DNA of 64,000 nucleotides from contig CAWAIR010000033.1 of assembly GCA_963782045.1 (NCBI GenBank), forward strand, positions 1 to 64,000. The letters are read 5' to 3'. Source of the DNA: CAVSRC01 sp963782045. GTDB lineage: Bacteria > Pseudomonadota > Alphaproteobacteria > Rhizobiales > Kaistiaceae. The position numbers were made by a program, and so were the translations under genes. The notes under the pieces were generated by a model, which saw nothing but the letters and a program-made list of their open reading frames with translations, had not been told where the DNA came from and searched no databases. Below, one piece after another: positions 52,871-63,300 of the stretch; within the stretch, counting starts at the first letter, position 1; every line of letters begins with the position of its first letter.

Positions 52871-53809
52871 ATGGCTGCGGAAAACCGCAAGGTCATCATC
52901 ACCTGCGCCGTCACGGGCGGCATCCACACGCCGACCATGTCGGATGCGCTGCCGGTCACGCCGGACGAGATCGCCACCCAGGCGATCGACGCGGCCGAGG
53001 CCGGCGCCTCCATCCTCCACCTGCACGCGCGCGACCCGGAGACCGGCCGGCCGACGCCCGACCCCGCCGTCTTCATGCGTTTCCTGCCGCGCATCAAGCA
53101 GCAGACCGACGCGGTGATCAACATCACCACCGGCGGCGGCATGAAGATGACGCTGGAGGAACGGCTCGCCGCGCCGCTCGCGGCCAAGCCGGAAATGTGC
53201 TCGCTCAACATGGGATCGATCAACTTCGGCATCTTTCCCATGGCCGAGAAATACCAGGGCTGGAAGCACGACTGGGAGGAGCCCTATCTCCGCCAGACGA
53301 CCGACTACATCTTCCGCAACACCTTTCTCGACATCGAACGGGTCATCCGCGAACTGGGCGACACCCACGGCACCCGCTTCGAGCACGAGTGCTACGACAC
53401 CGGGCACCTCTACAACCTCGCCCATTTCGTCGACCGCGGCGTCATCAAGCCGCCGTTCTTCATCCAGCTCATCTTCGGCATCCTCGGCGGCATCGGTGCC
53501 GAGATACCGAACCTGATCTTCATGAAGGAAACCGCCGACCGCCTGTTCGGCACCGACTATCGCTGGTCGGTGCTGGCCGCCGGACGCCACCAGATGCCGT
53601 TCGCCGTGCAGGCGGCGACGATGGAGGGCAATGTCCGCGTCGGGTTGGAGGACAGCCTCTATATCGCCAAGGGACGGCTGGCGAAGAGCAATGCCGAGCA
53701 GGTCGCCAAGATCCGCAACCTGGTCGAGGAGCTGGGCTACGAGGTCGCCACACCCGCCGAAGCGCGCAAGGCGCTGGCGCTCAAGGGCGGCGACATGGTC
53801 GGGTTCTGA
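52871..53809 (+). CDS. Beta-keto acid cleavage enzyme (BKACE, DUF849)
   Basis: A 312-residue zinc-dependent enzyme that cleaves a beta-keto acid with acetyl-CoA. The zinc motif HxH is in SILHLHARDPETGRPTPDPA, the GGGMKMT loop and SLNMGSINFGIFPM follow, and FEHECYDTGHLYNLAHFVDR is the family core. The ATG at 52871 has GGAGGTTCACC upstream. It heads a plus-strand set with the SDR at 53845. The natural substrate is unknown; a deoxy-keto sugar acid fits the context. Direct repeats GATTCCG at about 52806 and 52826 lie in its promoter. Confidence 0.85.
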   Translation: MAAENRKVIITCAVTGGIHTPTMSDALPVTPDEIATQAIDAAEAGASILHLHARDPETGRPTPDPAVFMRFLPRIKQQTDAVINITTGGGMKMTLEERLAAPLAAKPEMCSLNMGSINFGIFPMAEKYQGWKHDWEEPYLRQTTDYIFRNTFLDIERVIRELGDTHGTRFEHECYDTGHLYNLAHFVDRGVIKPPFFIQLIFGILGGIGAEIPNLIFMKETADRLFGTDYRWSVLAAGRHQMPFAVQAATMEGNVRVGLEDSLYIAKGRLAKSNAEQVAKIRNLVEELGYEVATPAEARKALALKGGDMVGF

Positions 53810-53844
53810 GGCGCGGGCAACATCCTCTGGGGAGAGAATCGCAG

Positions 53845-54609
53845 ATGAAGCTGTTCGATCTGTCGGGCAAGGTGGCCGTGGTGACCGGCGGCAACGGGGG
53901 CATCGGTCTCGGCATGGCGACCGGCATGGCCCAGGCCGGCGCCGACATCGTCATCGCCTCGCGCAATGCGGAGAAGAACGCCGCCGCCGAGGCAGCGCTC
54001 CGCAACGAAGGCGTCAAGGCGATGGCGGTGCCGACCGACATCCGCGATCCGGATGCCTGCCGCGCCCTCATCGACAAGACCGTCGAGACCTACGGGCGGG
54101 TGGATATCCTGGTCAACAACTCCGGCATCAACTACCGCAAGCAGCCGGAGGAGTTCACGCTCGAGGAATTCCACGACGTGATCGATACCAACCTGACCGC
54201 GGCCTTCGTGCTCTCCCAGGCGGTGTTCCCGCATTACATGCGGCAGGGCGGCGGCAAGATCATCAATATCGGTTCGATCGGCTCGTTCATGGCGAGCCCG
54301 GTGGGCGTCGCCTATTCGCCGTCCAAGGGCGGCATCGTCCAGCTCTCCAAGGCGCTCGCCGTTGCCTGGGCCAAGCACAACATCCAGGTCAACGCGATCC
54401 TGCCAGGCTGGATCGACACGCCGCTTTCGATCTCGGCACGGGCCCAGATTCCCGGGCTGGAGCAGATGGTGACCGGCCGCACGCCAGCCACCCGCTGGGG
54501 CACCCCAGAGGATTTCGCCGGCGCCGCGGTCTATTTCGCCAGCGCCGCTTCCGATTTCGTCAACGGCGCCACGCTGGTGATCGACGGCGGATATTCTTCC
54601 AAGGCCTGA
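53845..54609 (+). CDS. Short-chain dehydrogenase/reductase (KduD-like)
   Basis: A 254-residue classical SDR. The cofactor motif is VAVVTGGNGGIGLGMATGMA, then NNSGINYRKQPEEF. The catalytic Ser, Tyr and Lys are in NIGSIGSFMASPVGVAYSPS and YSPSKGG. The C-terminus IDGGYSSKA is normal. The sequence most resembles 2-deoxy-D-gluconate 3-dehydrogenase / gluconate 5-dehydrogenase types, which fits uronate catabolism. The ATG at 53845 has GGGGAGAG upstream. It lies 35 bp after BKACE. Confidence 0.85.
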   Translation: MKLFDLSGKVAVVTGGNGGIGLGMATGMAQAGADIVIASRNAEKNAAAEAALRNEGVKAMAVPTDIRDPDACRALIDKTVETYGRVDILVNNSGINYRKQPEEFTLEEFHDVIDTNLTAAFVLSQAVFPHYMRQGGGKIINIGSIGSFMASPVGVAYSPSKGGIVQLSKALAVAWAKHNIQVNAILPGWIDTPLSISARAQIPGLEQMVTGRTPATRWGTPEDFAGAAVYFASAASDFVNGATLVIDGGYSSKA

Positions 54610-54976
54610 CCGTTCCTCTTCACGCGGCGACGCGGCGCGCATCGCGCGGCCGTTCGTTCGCGGGCGGAGGTTCCGCCGCCGGCGGCCTGCCGCCGTGGCG
54701 GCGTATGACATGCCGCGATTGCGATAAACCTCAGTCAGCGTCTGGCCTTTGCCGGTTTTCACCTAACGAAATTCGCCCTGAATCGATTGGAGCCCGAAAG
54801 AGGCATCGGCGATTATTTGGCAGGGCGTTTGGAACCATTGGCTGTCGGCAAAGCAATTCGTTCGAACGCACGCGCTGCAGCTCAACAATTCCGGCGGGCC
54901 TTACGTAGCCGACTTCGTTCTCCTGTCGCACCGACGGTGCCAGGGGTATGATTCGCGACCAAAAGGGGAGGAATGG
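54610..54976. other. Intergenic region before the TRAP operon
   Basis: 367 bp with a GC-rich inverted repeat at about 54675-54705 (GCCGCCGGCGGCC type), which may end the SDR transcript. GGGGAGGA precedes the TRAP binding-protein gene. No gene was seen. Confidence 0.4.
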
Positions 54977-56011
54977 ATGTTTTCCAAGTTTGTGCCGAAG
55001 GCGATGGCGTTCGCTGCCGTCGCCGCCGCCCTGGCGATCCTGCCGGCGGCAAGTTCGAGCGCGGAACCGAGAACGCTGAGCCTGGGCGCCAACAACAACG
55101 CCACTGACTTCATCGCAGACGGCTTCCGCTTCTTCGCCAAGCGCGTCAACGAGCTGTCCAACAACGAGCTCAAGGTCGACATCTTCTGGAGCTCGCAGCT
55201 CGGCGGCGCCAAGGAAATGGTGCAGGGCGTGGCCGCTGGCTCGATCGACATGCAGATGGACGTGATCGAGCTCCTGGTCACCTTCGAGCCGCGCATCGGC
55301 ATCCTCAGCCTGCCACTGGTGTTCCGCGACCGCGATCACTTCGCCCACTTCGTCGGCAGCCCGATCTTCAGCAGCTTCCTCGACGGGCTGGAGAGCAAGG
55401 GAATCATGTTCCCTGGCCGCAAGTTCCTCTCCGATCCGCAGGAGGCGGCCAACTGGGTGCGTCCCTATGACCGCGGCATCGTCAGCAAGCGACCGGTCTT
55501 CACGCCGGACGACCTCAAGGGCTTCAAGATGCGCATGTACGAATCGGAAATCCCGATCAAGTCGTGGCAGCAGCTCGGCGCCAGCGTGCAGGTGGTGCCG
55601 TGGCCAGACGTCTACACGGCGCTGGCCACCGGTGCGGTCGACGGGCTGACCGGTACGATCACCGACAACTTCGAGATGAAGCACTTCGAGAACGCCAAAT
55701 ACTGGACCGACGTGCACGAATATTTCCAGATGATGCATCCGTGGATGAGCAAGATCACCTGGGACAGCCTGACCAAGTCGCAACAGGACGCGATCGACCA
55801 GGCGACGCACGAGGCGAGCGCCGTCTTCGCCAAGCTGATGCAGCAGGCGAACGACGAATCGACCAAGAAGGCCCAGTCGCAGTACGGCATCTCGCTCATC
55901 TACCCGCCGATCCAGCCGTGGATCGACAAGATGAAGCCGGCCGTCGCCGACTTCGAGCAGCGCGGTCTCATCCCCAAGGGGCTGGTCGAGAAGATCCAGG
56001 CGATCCAGTAG
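54977..56011 (+). CDS. dctP: TRAP transporter periplasmic binding protein DctP
   Basis: A 344-residue DctP-type binding protein. The signal peptide MFSKFVPKAMAFAAVAAALA with cleavage near SSSAEP directs it to the periplasm. Family segments are FFAKRVNELSNNELKVDIFW, DLKGFKMRMYESEIPIKSWQ and VQVVPWPDVYTALATGAVDG, including the Arg that binds the substrate carboxylate. It is followed without a gap by DctQ. The probable cargo is a uronate or other sugar acid, given the GH88-like and aldolase genes. Confidence 0.9.
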   Translation: MFSKFVPKAMAFAAVAAALAILPAASSSAEPRTLSLGANNNATDFIADGFRFFAKRVNELSNNELKVDIFWSSQLGGAKEMVQGVAAGSIDMQMDVIELLVTFEPRIGILSLPLVFRDRDHFAHFVGSPIFSSFLDGLESKGIMFPGRKFLSDPQEAANWVRPYDRGIVSKRPVFTPDDLKGFKMRMYESEIPIKSWQQLGASVQVVPWPDVYTALATGAVDGLTGTITDNFEMKHFENAKYWTDVHEYFQMMHPWMSKITWDSLTKSQQDAIDQATHEASAVFAKLMQQANDESTKKAQSQYGISLIYPPIQPWIDKMKPAVADFEQRGLIPKGLVEKIQAIQ

Positions 56012-56629
56012 ATGGCCGACACCAATGGGAATGGCGCGACGGCTCCGCCCGTCGCGCTTCTCCCCAAGGAGCTGGCGGGCATCCGCCGGTTCCTTTCCCT
56101 TATCGGCAAGGTGGAGATCGCCCTAGCGGTCGTGGGGCTCACCATCACCGTGGCCCTCTCCGCTTCCCAGGCGCTGCTCCGCTACGCCTTCGGCACGTCG
56201 CTGTGGTGGGCGGGGGAAATCATCCAGTACGCCGTATTCGCCGCCTACTTCTTCGGCGTCAGCTACGTGTTCAAGACCCGCCAGTACATCCTCATCGAGT
56301 TCGTCAGCGCCGCTGCGCCGTTGAAGCTGCAACTCGTCTTCTACTGCATCGCGCAGGTGCTGGCGGTGGTGTTCGCCGGCAGCACCGTGTGGCTGCTCTA
56401 CCGTTTCCTGCCCACCCTCCTCAACATGCAGACCCCGGTGCTCGGCCTGCCCGCCTACCTGCTGCCCATCTCGCTGGCGCTGGGCTCGGCCATGATCGTG
56501 GTCACCAGCCTCTACTACCTGGCCTTCGGCATCTGGGCGCTGGCCAAGGGCGTGCCCGGCGAGACCCTCCACCAGATCGAAGCGGTCGCGTTGATCGCCG
56601 CCCCCCTGCAGGACGCCGAGGAATGGTGA
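56012..56629 (+). CDS. dctQ: TRAP transporter small permease DctQ
   Basis: A 205-residue small membrane subunit with four hydrophobic segments (VEIALAVVGLTITVALSASQ; LVFYCIAQVLAVVFAGSTVW; LLPISLALGSAMIVVTSLYY). It stabilises the DctM subunit. The conserved WWAGEIIQYAVFAAYFFGVS matches the family. Its ATG directly follows the DctP stop. A 43-bp gap leads to DctM. Confidence 0.88.
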   Translation: MADTNGNGATAPPVALLPKELAGIRRFLSLIGKVEIALAVVGLTITVALSASQALLRYAFGTSLWWAGEIIQYAVFAAYFFGVSYVFKTRQYILIEFVSAAAPLKLQLVFYCIAQVLAVVFAGSTVWLLYRFLPTLLNMQTPVLGLPAYLLPISLALGSAMIVVTSLYYLAFGIWALAKGVPGETLHQIEAVALIAAPLQDAEEW

Positions 56630-56672
56630 CCTCCGGCCACTTGCCGACAGCGCGCACGCGGATGGTACGCCG

Positions 56673-57959
56673 ATGATCTCGCTGACCATCCTGATCATCT
56701 CGTTCGCCCTGTTCCTCATCCGCGTACCGGTGTCGATCTCGATGGGGATCGCGGTGCTCGTCGGCTTCCTGATGATGCACGTGCCGACCGCGGTGATCCC
56801 CAACCTGATGATGCAGGGGGTCGACGGTTTCGCCCTGCTCGCCGTGCCCTTCTTTATCCTCGCCGGCAACCTGATGAATGCCGGCGGCATCACCGAGCGC
56901 ATCTTCGCCTTCGCCCGGGCGCTGGTCGGCTGGATCGCCGGCGGGCTGGCGCAGGTCAATATCCTGGCCAGCGTCATCTTCGCCGGCATGTCCGGCTCGG
57001 CACTCGCCGATCTTGCCGGTCTCGGCGCGGTCGAAATGAAGGCGATGAAGAAGAACGGCTATCCAGTCGACTTCTCGGCGGCGGTGACGCTCGCCTCCTG
57101 CACCATCGGTCCGCTCATCCCGCCGAGCGTCATCCTGGTGATCTACGGGCTGGCGACCAATACATCGATCGGCCAGCTCTTCCTCGGCGGCGTCGGCGCC
57201 GGCCTGGTCGTCGCGGCGGCGCTGATGATCTACGTCTTCGCCTACGTCACCATCAAGAAGCCGCACTGGGGAAAGCCGGAACCGTTCGACTTCCGCGAAG
57301 TGCTGCGCACCGGCATCTACGGTCTGCCTGCCCTGCTGGCGCCGGTCATCATCCTCGGCTCGCTGATTATGGGCATCTCGACGCCCTCCGAGCTCGGGTC
57401 GATCGCGACCGTCTATTCGCTGATCGTCGGGCTGATCTACCGGCAGTTCACCTGGGAGAAGCTCCGTCACGCCTTCGTCAACACGATCACGATGACCAGC
57501 GTCATCATGTATCTCTTCGCCATCGCCCAGGCGATGAACTTCATCATCACGCGCGAGCGCATCGCCCACAACGCGGCCGACTTCCTCAGCACACACGTCC
57601 ACAGCCCGATCATCGGCATCCTGCTGGTCAACCTCTTCCTGGTGGTCGTCGGCATGTTCATCGAGGGGCCGGTGGCGATCCTGATCGTGGCGCCGATCCT
57701 GCTCCAGGTGGTGCACGCCTTCGGCATGGGGCCGGTGCAGTTCGGCCTGATGCTCTCCTTCAACCTCTTGATCGGCATGATCACCCCGCCGATGGGGATC
57801 GGCCTGTTCGTCGGCGGCAAGGTGGCGGGCATCTCGCCGGAGGCGTTGCTGCGGGCGACGCTGCCCTTCTTCATCCCGCTGCTGATCGGCCTGGCGGTCA
57901 TCTCCTTCGTGCCGTGGGTGACCGAATGGCTGCCGCATCTGGTCTTCCCCAACTACTAG
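56673..57959 (+). CDS. dctM: TRAP transporter large permease DctM
   Basis: A 428-residue DctM subunit with about 12 membrane segments. Hallmarks are VPFFILAGNLMNAGGITERI, SGSALADLAGLGAVEMKAMK, IGPLIPPSVILVIYG and IGMITPPMGIGLFVGGKVAG. It carries the substrate with sodium ions across the inner membrane. The GTG/ATG region at 56673 is the first good start after DctQ. The transporter is complete with 54977 and 56012. Confidence 0.9.
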   Translation: MISLTILIISFALFLIRVPVSISMGIAVLVGFLMMHVPTAVIPNLMMQGVDGFALLAVPFFILAGNLMNAGGITERIFAFARALVGWIAGGLAQVNILASVIFAGMSGSALADLAGLGAVEMKAMKKNGYPVDFSAAVTLASCTIGPLIPPSVILVIYGLATNTSIGQLFLGGVGAGLVVAAALMIYVFAYVTIKKPHWGKPEPFDFREVLRTGIYGLPALLAPVIILGSLIMGISTPSELGSIATVYSLIVGLIYRQFTWEKLRHAFVNTITMTSVIMYLFAIAQAMNFIITRERIAHNAADFLSTHVHSPIIGILLVNLFLVVVGMFIEGPVAILIVAPILLQVVHAFGMGPVQFGLMLSFNLLIGMITPPMGIGLFVGGKVAGISPEALLRATLPFFIPLLIGLAVISFVPWVTEWLPHLVFPNY

Positions 57960-58128
57960 ACTAGGCCGAGCCCTCGTGGCGGCGCCCTGCTTGCGCACGC
58001 CGAAAACCACTGGCAATCCACGTAACCAGAGAGTTACTTTAGGCTCGCCGGCGGCGTTTGCGCGCGGCTGCGCCCAAGCACCGCGGCAACGGTGCGGTAC
58101 GAAACAAGGATTCCCCGGGAGACGCCAC

Positions 58129-59502
58129 GTGAAGATCGATGACACCCTGACGTCACAAGGGCTGCTGCCGGCGATCGAGCGCATGTGGGAGGCATCCGGC
58201 GGCAAGATCCTCGCCATCGACGCCGGTCTCGACCGCACCGCCGGGGCGCCGGTCCATACCGTCGCCGGCCGCTACGCCCCGCGCGGCTGGACGGACTGGA
58301 CGCAGGGCTTCGAGTTCGGTTCGGCGATCCTGCAGTTCGACGCCACCGGCGACCAGCAGTTCCTCGATCTCGGTCTGGCGCGCACCCGTGAGCACATGCC
58401 GCCGCATGTCACCCATTTCGGCGTTCATGACCACGGCTTCAATCAGGTCTCGACCTACGGCAACCTCATGCGCCTGATGGAAGAGGGGCGCATCCCCTAC
58501 GACGACTGGCAGAAGGAATACTTCGCGCTGGCGCTGAAGTGCTCGGCGGCAGTGCAGGCGCGGCGGTGGACCGATTTGGGCGACGGCGCCGGCTACATCT
58601 GCTCGTTCAACGGCCCGCATTCGCTGTTCATCGACACCATGCGCACGCTGCGCGTGTTGGCGCTCGGACACCAGCTCGGCCACGTGATGAAGGGCGAGGG
58701 CGACGCCGTCATCCCGCTCTTCGGCCGGCTCATCGCCCACGCCCGCGCGACCGCCACCTACAATCTGTTCTGGGGCGAAGGCCGCGACATCTGGGACGAA
58801 CGCGGCCGCACCGCCCACGAGGCGATCTTCAACGTCACCAACGGTGCCTTCCGCTGCGTCAACGCCCAGCAGGGCTACACCGGCTACTCCACCTGGATGC
58901 GCGGCCTCGCCTGGGCGATGACCGGCTATGCCGAGCTGCTCGAATTCCTCGACACGCGCGCCGCGGACGAGTTCGCCCCCTATGGCGGCAAGGCGGAGGT
59001 CACCGGCCTGTTCGATCGCGCCACGGCCGCGACCTGCGACTTCTACATCGCCCACAGCGCCACCGACGGCATTCCCTACTGGGACACCGGCGCGCCGGGG
59101 CTGAGCCGGATGGGCGACGTCTACGCGCGGCCGTCGGAGCCTGAGAACGACATCGAGCCGGTCGACAGCTCGGCAGCGGCGATCGGCGCCCAGGGCCTCA
59201 TCCGCTACGGGCGCTGGCTGGCCGCGCATAAGCGCGACGGCGCGGCGACCTACAGCCAGGCCGGGCTGACCGTGCTCGCCACCCTGCTCGGGCCCAGCTA
59301 TCTCAGCGCCGATCCCGCCCATCAGGGGTTGGTGCTGCACAGCCAGTACCATCGCCCCAACGGCTGGGACCATGTCCAGCCGGGGCGGAGCAGCCCGTCG
59401 GGCGAGGCGACGATGTGGGGCGACTACCACTGCCGAGAACTGGCGCTCATCGTCCAGCGGCTCGCCGGCGACGAGCCCTATCCGACGTTCTTCGCGATCT
59501 AG
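58129..59502 (+). CDS. GH88-like unsaturated glucuronyl hydrolase
   Basis: A 457-residue alpha6/alpha6-barrel protein. Family-like regions are GRYAPRGWTDWTQGFEFGSA, VTHFGVHDHGFNQVSTYGNL and QGYTGYSTWMRGLAWAMTGY, with DGIPYWDTGAPG and PEPENDIEPVDSSAAAI near the end of the barrel. GH88 enzymes hydrolyse unsaturated uronyl groups made by polysaccharide lyases; the product would enter the keto-deoxy acid route. It starts with GTG at 58129 after CGGGAGACG. It has no signal peptide, so it should act on imported oligosaccharide. It follows the TRAP genes by about 170 bp. Confidence 0.8.
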   Translation: MKIDDTLTSQGLLPAIERMWEASGGKILAIDAGLDRTAGAPVHTVAGRYAPRGWTDWTQGFEFGSAILQFDATGDQQFLDLGLARTREHMPPHVTHFGVHDHGFNQVSTYGNLMRLMEEGRIPYDDWQKEYFALALKCSAAVQARRWTDLGDGAGYICSFNGPHSLFIDTMRTLRVLALGHQLGHVMKGEGDAVIPLFGRLIAHARATATYNLFWGEGRDIWDERGRTAHEAIFNVTNGAFRCVNAQQGYTGYSTWMRGLAWAMTGYAELLEFLDTRAADEFAPYGGKAEVTGLFDRATAATCDFYIAHSATDGIPYWDTGAPGLSRMGDVYARPSEPENDIEPVDSSAAAIGAQGLIRYGRWLAAHKRDGAATYSQAGLTVLATLLGPSYLSADPAHQGLVLHSQYHRPNGWDHVQPGRSSPSGEATMWGDYHCRELALIVQRLAGDEPYPTFFAI

Positions 59503-59517
59503 AGGGAGGCGGGTGCC

Positions 59518-60297
59518 ATGGCCGATTCAGCGAAGCGCCGCGTGGCGCTGGTCACCGGCGGGCGGCGGGGGATCGGGCTCGCGGTTGCCGAGCGACTGGC
59601 CGCCGATGGCTTCGACGTCGCCATCACCGGAACCGCGGGCGAGGACGACGTGTCGCGCGCGGCCCTGGCGCGGCTCGCCGCGCAGGGCGCCCGTGCCGTT
59701 TACGTCGCCGGCCGCGTCGAGGCGGTCGAAGACCACGCCCGCGTCCTCGACCGGGTCGAGGCCGCGCTCGGGCCGGTCGACGTGCTGGTCTCCAACGCCG
59801 GCATCGGCCCGCCGGAAAGGCTGGATCTTCTCGATACCACGCCCGAGAACTTCGACGTCGTCGTCGGCGTCAATTTGCGCGGCGCCTTCTTCCTGGCGCA
59901 GGCCGTCGCCCGGCGGATGCTGGCGGACGGGCCGAAGGCGGGACGGGCGCTGATCTTCGTCTCCTCCTGCTCGGCCGAGATGGTGTCGCTCAACCGGGTC
60001 GAATACTGCGTGGCGAAGGCGGCGCTTGCCATGACCGTCCAGGCCTTCGCCGCGCGGCTGGCGGCCGATGGCATCGCCGTCTTCGAGGTGCGGCCCGGCA
60101 TCATCCGCACCGACATGACCGCCGGCGTCGCGCCGAAATACGATGCGCTGATCGCTTCCGGGGTCGTCCCGGCCAAGCGCTGGGGCGAAGGCGCCGACGT
60201 CGCGGCGGCAATCAGCGCGCTGGCGCGGGCGGACATCGCCTTCTCCACCGGCACCATCGTCAACGTTGACGGCGGGCTGACCATCGCGCGGCTGTGA
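59518..60297 (+). CDS. Short-chain dehydrogenase/reductase
   Basis: A 259-residue classical SDR. The cofactor site is VALVTGGRRGIGLAVAERLA, then LVSNAGIGPPERLDLLDTTP. The catalytic Ser and Tyr-Lys are in IFVSSCSAEMVSLN and VEYCVAKAAL, and the end is NVDGGLTIARL. It probably oxidises or reduces a sugar-acid intermediate. GGGAGGCGGGTGCC precedes the ATG at 59518. It is 15 bp after the hydrolase gene and in the same operon, and it converges on the RND pump gene. Confidence 0.85.
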   Translation: MADSAKRRVALVTGGRRGIGLAVAERLAADGFDVAITGTAGEDDVSRAALARLAAQGARAVYVAGRVEAVEDHARVLDRVEAALGPVDVLVSNAGIGPPERLDLLDTTPENFDVVVGVNLRGAFFLAQAVARRMLADGPKAGRALIFVSSCSAEMVSLNRVEYCVAKAALAMTVQAFAARLAADGIAVFEVRPGIIRTDMTAGVAPKYDALIASGVVPAKRWGEGADVAAAISALARADIAFSTGTIVNVDGGLTIARL

Positions 60298-60310
60298 GGC
60301 GGGCGACCCG

Positions 60311-63300
60311 TCAGGCCGTCAGCGTCTCGTTCGGCGCGGCCGCACCCTCGCTCCTGGCCGTGCCTCTGCGCACCAATCCGAGATCGGCGAGGATCAGGAA
60401 CAGCGCCGGCGTGACGAACAGCGACAGGATCGTCGCGCTGGTGAGGCCGAAGGCGAGGCTCGCCACGATCGGGCGCAGGAACTGCGCCTGCGTGCTCGGC
60501 TCGAACAGCAGCGGCGCCAGCCCGACCACAGTGGTCAGCGAGGTCAGCACGATGGCGCGGAAGCGGTCGCGCACCGCTTCGACCGCCGCCTCGACGAGGT
60601 CGGCGCCCTCCCCGTAGCGGTCCTTGATGAAGCCGACGAGAAGGATCGAGCCATTGACCACCACACCGGCCAGTGTCGCCAGGCCGACGAGGCTCGGCAG
60701 CGAGATCGGCAGTCCGAGCGCCATGTGTCCCCACATCACGCCGATCAGCGACAGGGGGATGGCGGCGAACACGACCACCGGCTGGAGGAAGCTGCGAAAC
60801 TGGAAGGCGAGGATGAGGTAGACGCCGATCAGCCCGATGAGGAGGTCGCGACCGAGCGAGGAACCGGTGGTCGCCGTATCCTTGGCTTCGCCGGCGATGA
60901 CCACGCTGACGTCGGGCCGCTTGTCGCGAAGCTGCGGCAGGAAATCGCTCTTCAGCGCCGCCATCAGCTCGCGGGAATTGGCGGCGGCGGGATCGATCGA
61001 GCCCTGCACGGAGACCGTGCGCTGGCCGTCGATGCGCTGCACCGAGGCATAGCCGCGACTCTGGCTGATGTCGGCTACCGCGGAAAGCGGGACGAGCGCC
61101 CCATCGGGACCGGCGATGGTGATCGCCGCCAGGTCGGCGGCCGACCGCCGGTCGTCGCCGGTGATGCGCGCGGCGATGTCGAGGCTGCCGAGGTCGTCGC
61201 GGACCTGGAGCCCGGTGTCGCCGCGGAAAACCGAGCGGAGCTGGGTGGAGATCGCCTGGGCGGTGACGCCGAGAGCGGTGGCCGCTGACGGGCGGACGCT
61301 GACCAGGAACTCGGGCTTGCCCGGCTGCAGGTCGTAGCTGACGTCGCGCACGCCAGCGAAGCCCTGGAAGAACTTGCGCATCTCCCTGGCGCTGGCTTCC
61401 AGCGCCTTCAGATCCGGCCCCTGGATGCGCACGTCGATCGGCTTGCCGCCGGCACCGCGCTCCTTGTCGGTGATGCGGAAGGCGGCCATGTCGGGCATCG
61501 GCCCCACCAGCTTCTTCCATGTGTCGAGAATCGCGCCGACCGCGGTCGTGCGGGTTCCGGCCGGCAGCAGCTTGGCGCTGATGGTGGCCATGTGCGGACC
61601 GATCTCGGGACTATCGGCATTGACGCCGTAGGAGATCGTATAGCTCTGCACCAGCGGCTGGCTGCCCGGCTGGGCCGGCGACAGATCCGCATTCATCTGG
61701 TCGAGCGCCGCGACGACCTTCTTCACCCGCTGTTCGGTGCGCGCCAGCGGCGAGCCCTGGACGAGCAGCAGCCGCGCCTCGACAGTGTCGCTCTCCAGCG
61801 TCGGGAAGCTCTGGTACTTGATGAAGCCGCCGGTGAAGGGCGCCACCGAGACCATCACCAGGAAGGCGGCAATGCCGAGCGTCAGGTAGCGGAATCGCAG
61901 GGCCAGCCGAGCAAAGGGCACCACGACGCGGTCGCGCAGCCAGTCGAAGCCGCCATTGACGGCACGGCCGACGCGGCCGGGCGCGAGATCGCGGTCGAGC
62001 GAATGCAACATGTGATGCGGCAGGATGAGGAACGCCTCGATGAGGCTCACCACCAGGACCATGACCAGCACGATCGGGATGTATCTCAGCACCGCGCCGA
62101 CGCTGCCGGCCATGAAGGACAGCGGTCCGACGATCATCACGGTGGTCAGGAACGAGGCGACCACGCCCGGTGCCACCTGCCTGGCGCCGTTGACCGCCGC
62201 GTCGATGGCGCTTTCGCCCGCCTGGCGGCGGCGCACGATGTTCTCCGAGATGACGATGGCATCGTCCATCAGCAGGCCGACGGCAACCAGCAGCGCCACC
62301 ATGGTCATCATGTTGATGGTGTAGCCGAAGAGCTGCATGGCGAAGATGGCGGCGAGGAACGAGACCGGCAGGCCCATCGCCACCCAGAACGACACGCGCA
62401 GCCCGAAGAACAGCCACATGGCCAGCAGCACCAGCGCCAGGCCCTGCAGGCCGTTGACGGCGATGATGCGCAGGCGGTCGCGGATGTTGCTGGTCGAATC
62501 CTGCGAGATGGCGAGCCGGATGTTGCCGGGTGCCTCGGCCTGGGCCGCGGCCATCTGGCGTTCCAGCGCCGCCATGACGGTGAGCGCATCCTCGCTGTCG
62601 GTCTTGTTGACGGCAACGATCGCGGCGCGCTTGCCGTTGAAGTAGGAAGCCTGCGAAGGATCGACGAAGGCGGTCCTGATGGTGGCCACGTCGCCGAACA
62701 GAACCTCGCCGCCGCTTGTCGATCCGCTCACCGGGATGCTGGCGAGTTCCGCCGGCGTCCGCCGTTCGCCGAGGAAGCGGATCGCGGTGTCGCCGTCGGG
62801 ACCTTCCATTGTGCCGGCCGGCATGTCGATCGATTGCCTGGCGAGCGCGGCTGCGACGTCACCGATGGTGAGCCCGAAGCGTTGCAGGGCGGCGGCCGGA
62901 ACGTCGATGGCGATCTCGCGCTCGGAGAAGCCACCGATGTCCACCTGGGTGATGGCCGGATCGGCCCTGAGCCGTTCGGCGAGCGAATCGGCATAGGCGA
63001 GCAGCACCGCCGGGTCCTCGGGGCCGGTGACCGCGATCGAGGCGACGGTCGCCACCCGCTGCACCACCCGCACGATCGGATCGTTGGCCTTGGCCGGATA
63101 TGTCGACACGCCGTTGACGGCGGTGGCGATGTCGGCAGCGAAGCGGCTCATGTCCGCCCCCTCGACCATCTCGGCGGTGACGATGGCCATGCTGTCGCGC
63201 GCCAGACAGGTCAGTTCGGCCAGGTTGTCGACGGCGCGAATGGGGTCCTCGACCTCGCGGCAGATGCCCGCCTCGACCTCGGCGGGCGTCGCCCCCGGAT

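Noticed and set aside
58022..58037. GTAACCAGAGAGTTAC as a further member of the 18-bp repeat family
   Set aside because: It is 16 bp, lacks the GGTAA half and lies 39 kb away from the element. It is probably chance similarity.
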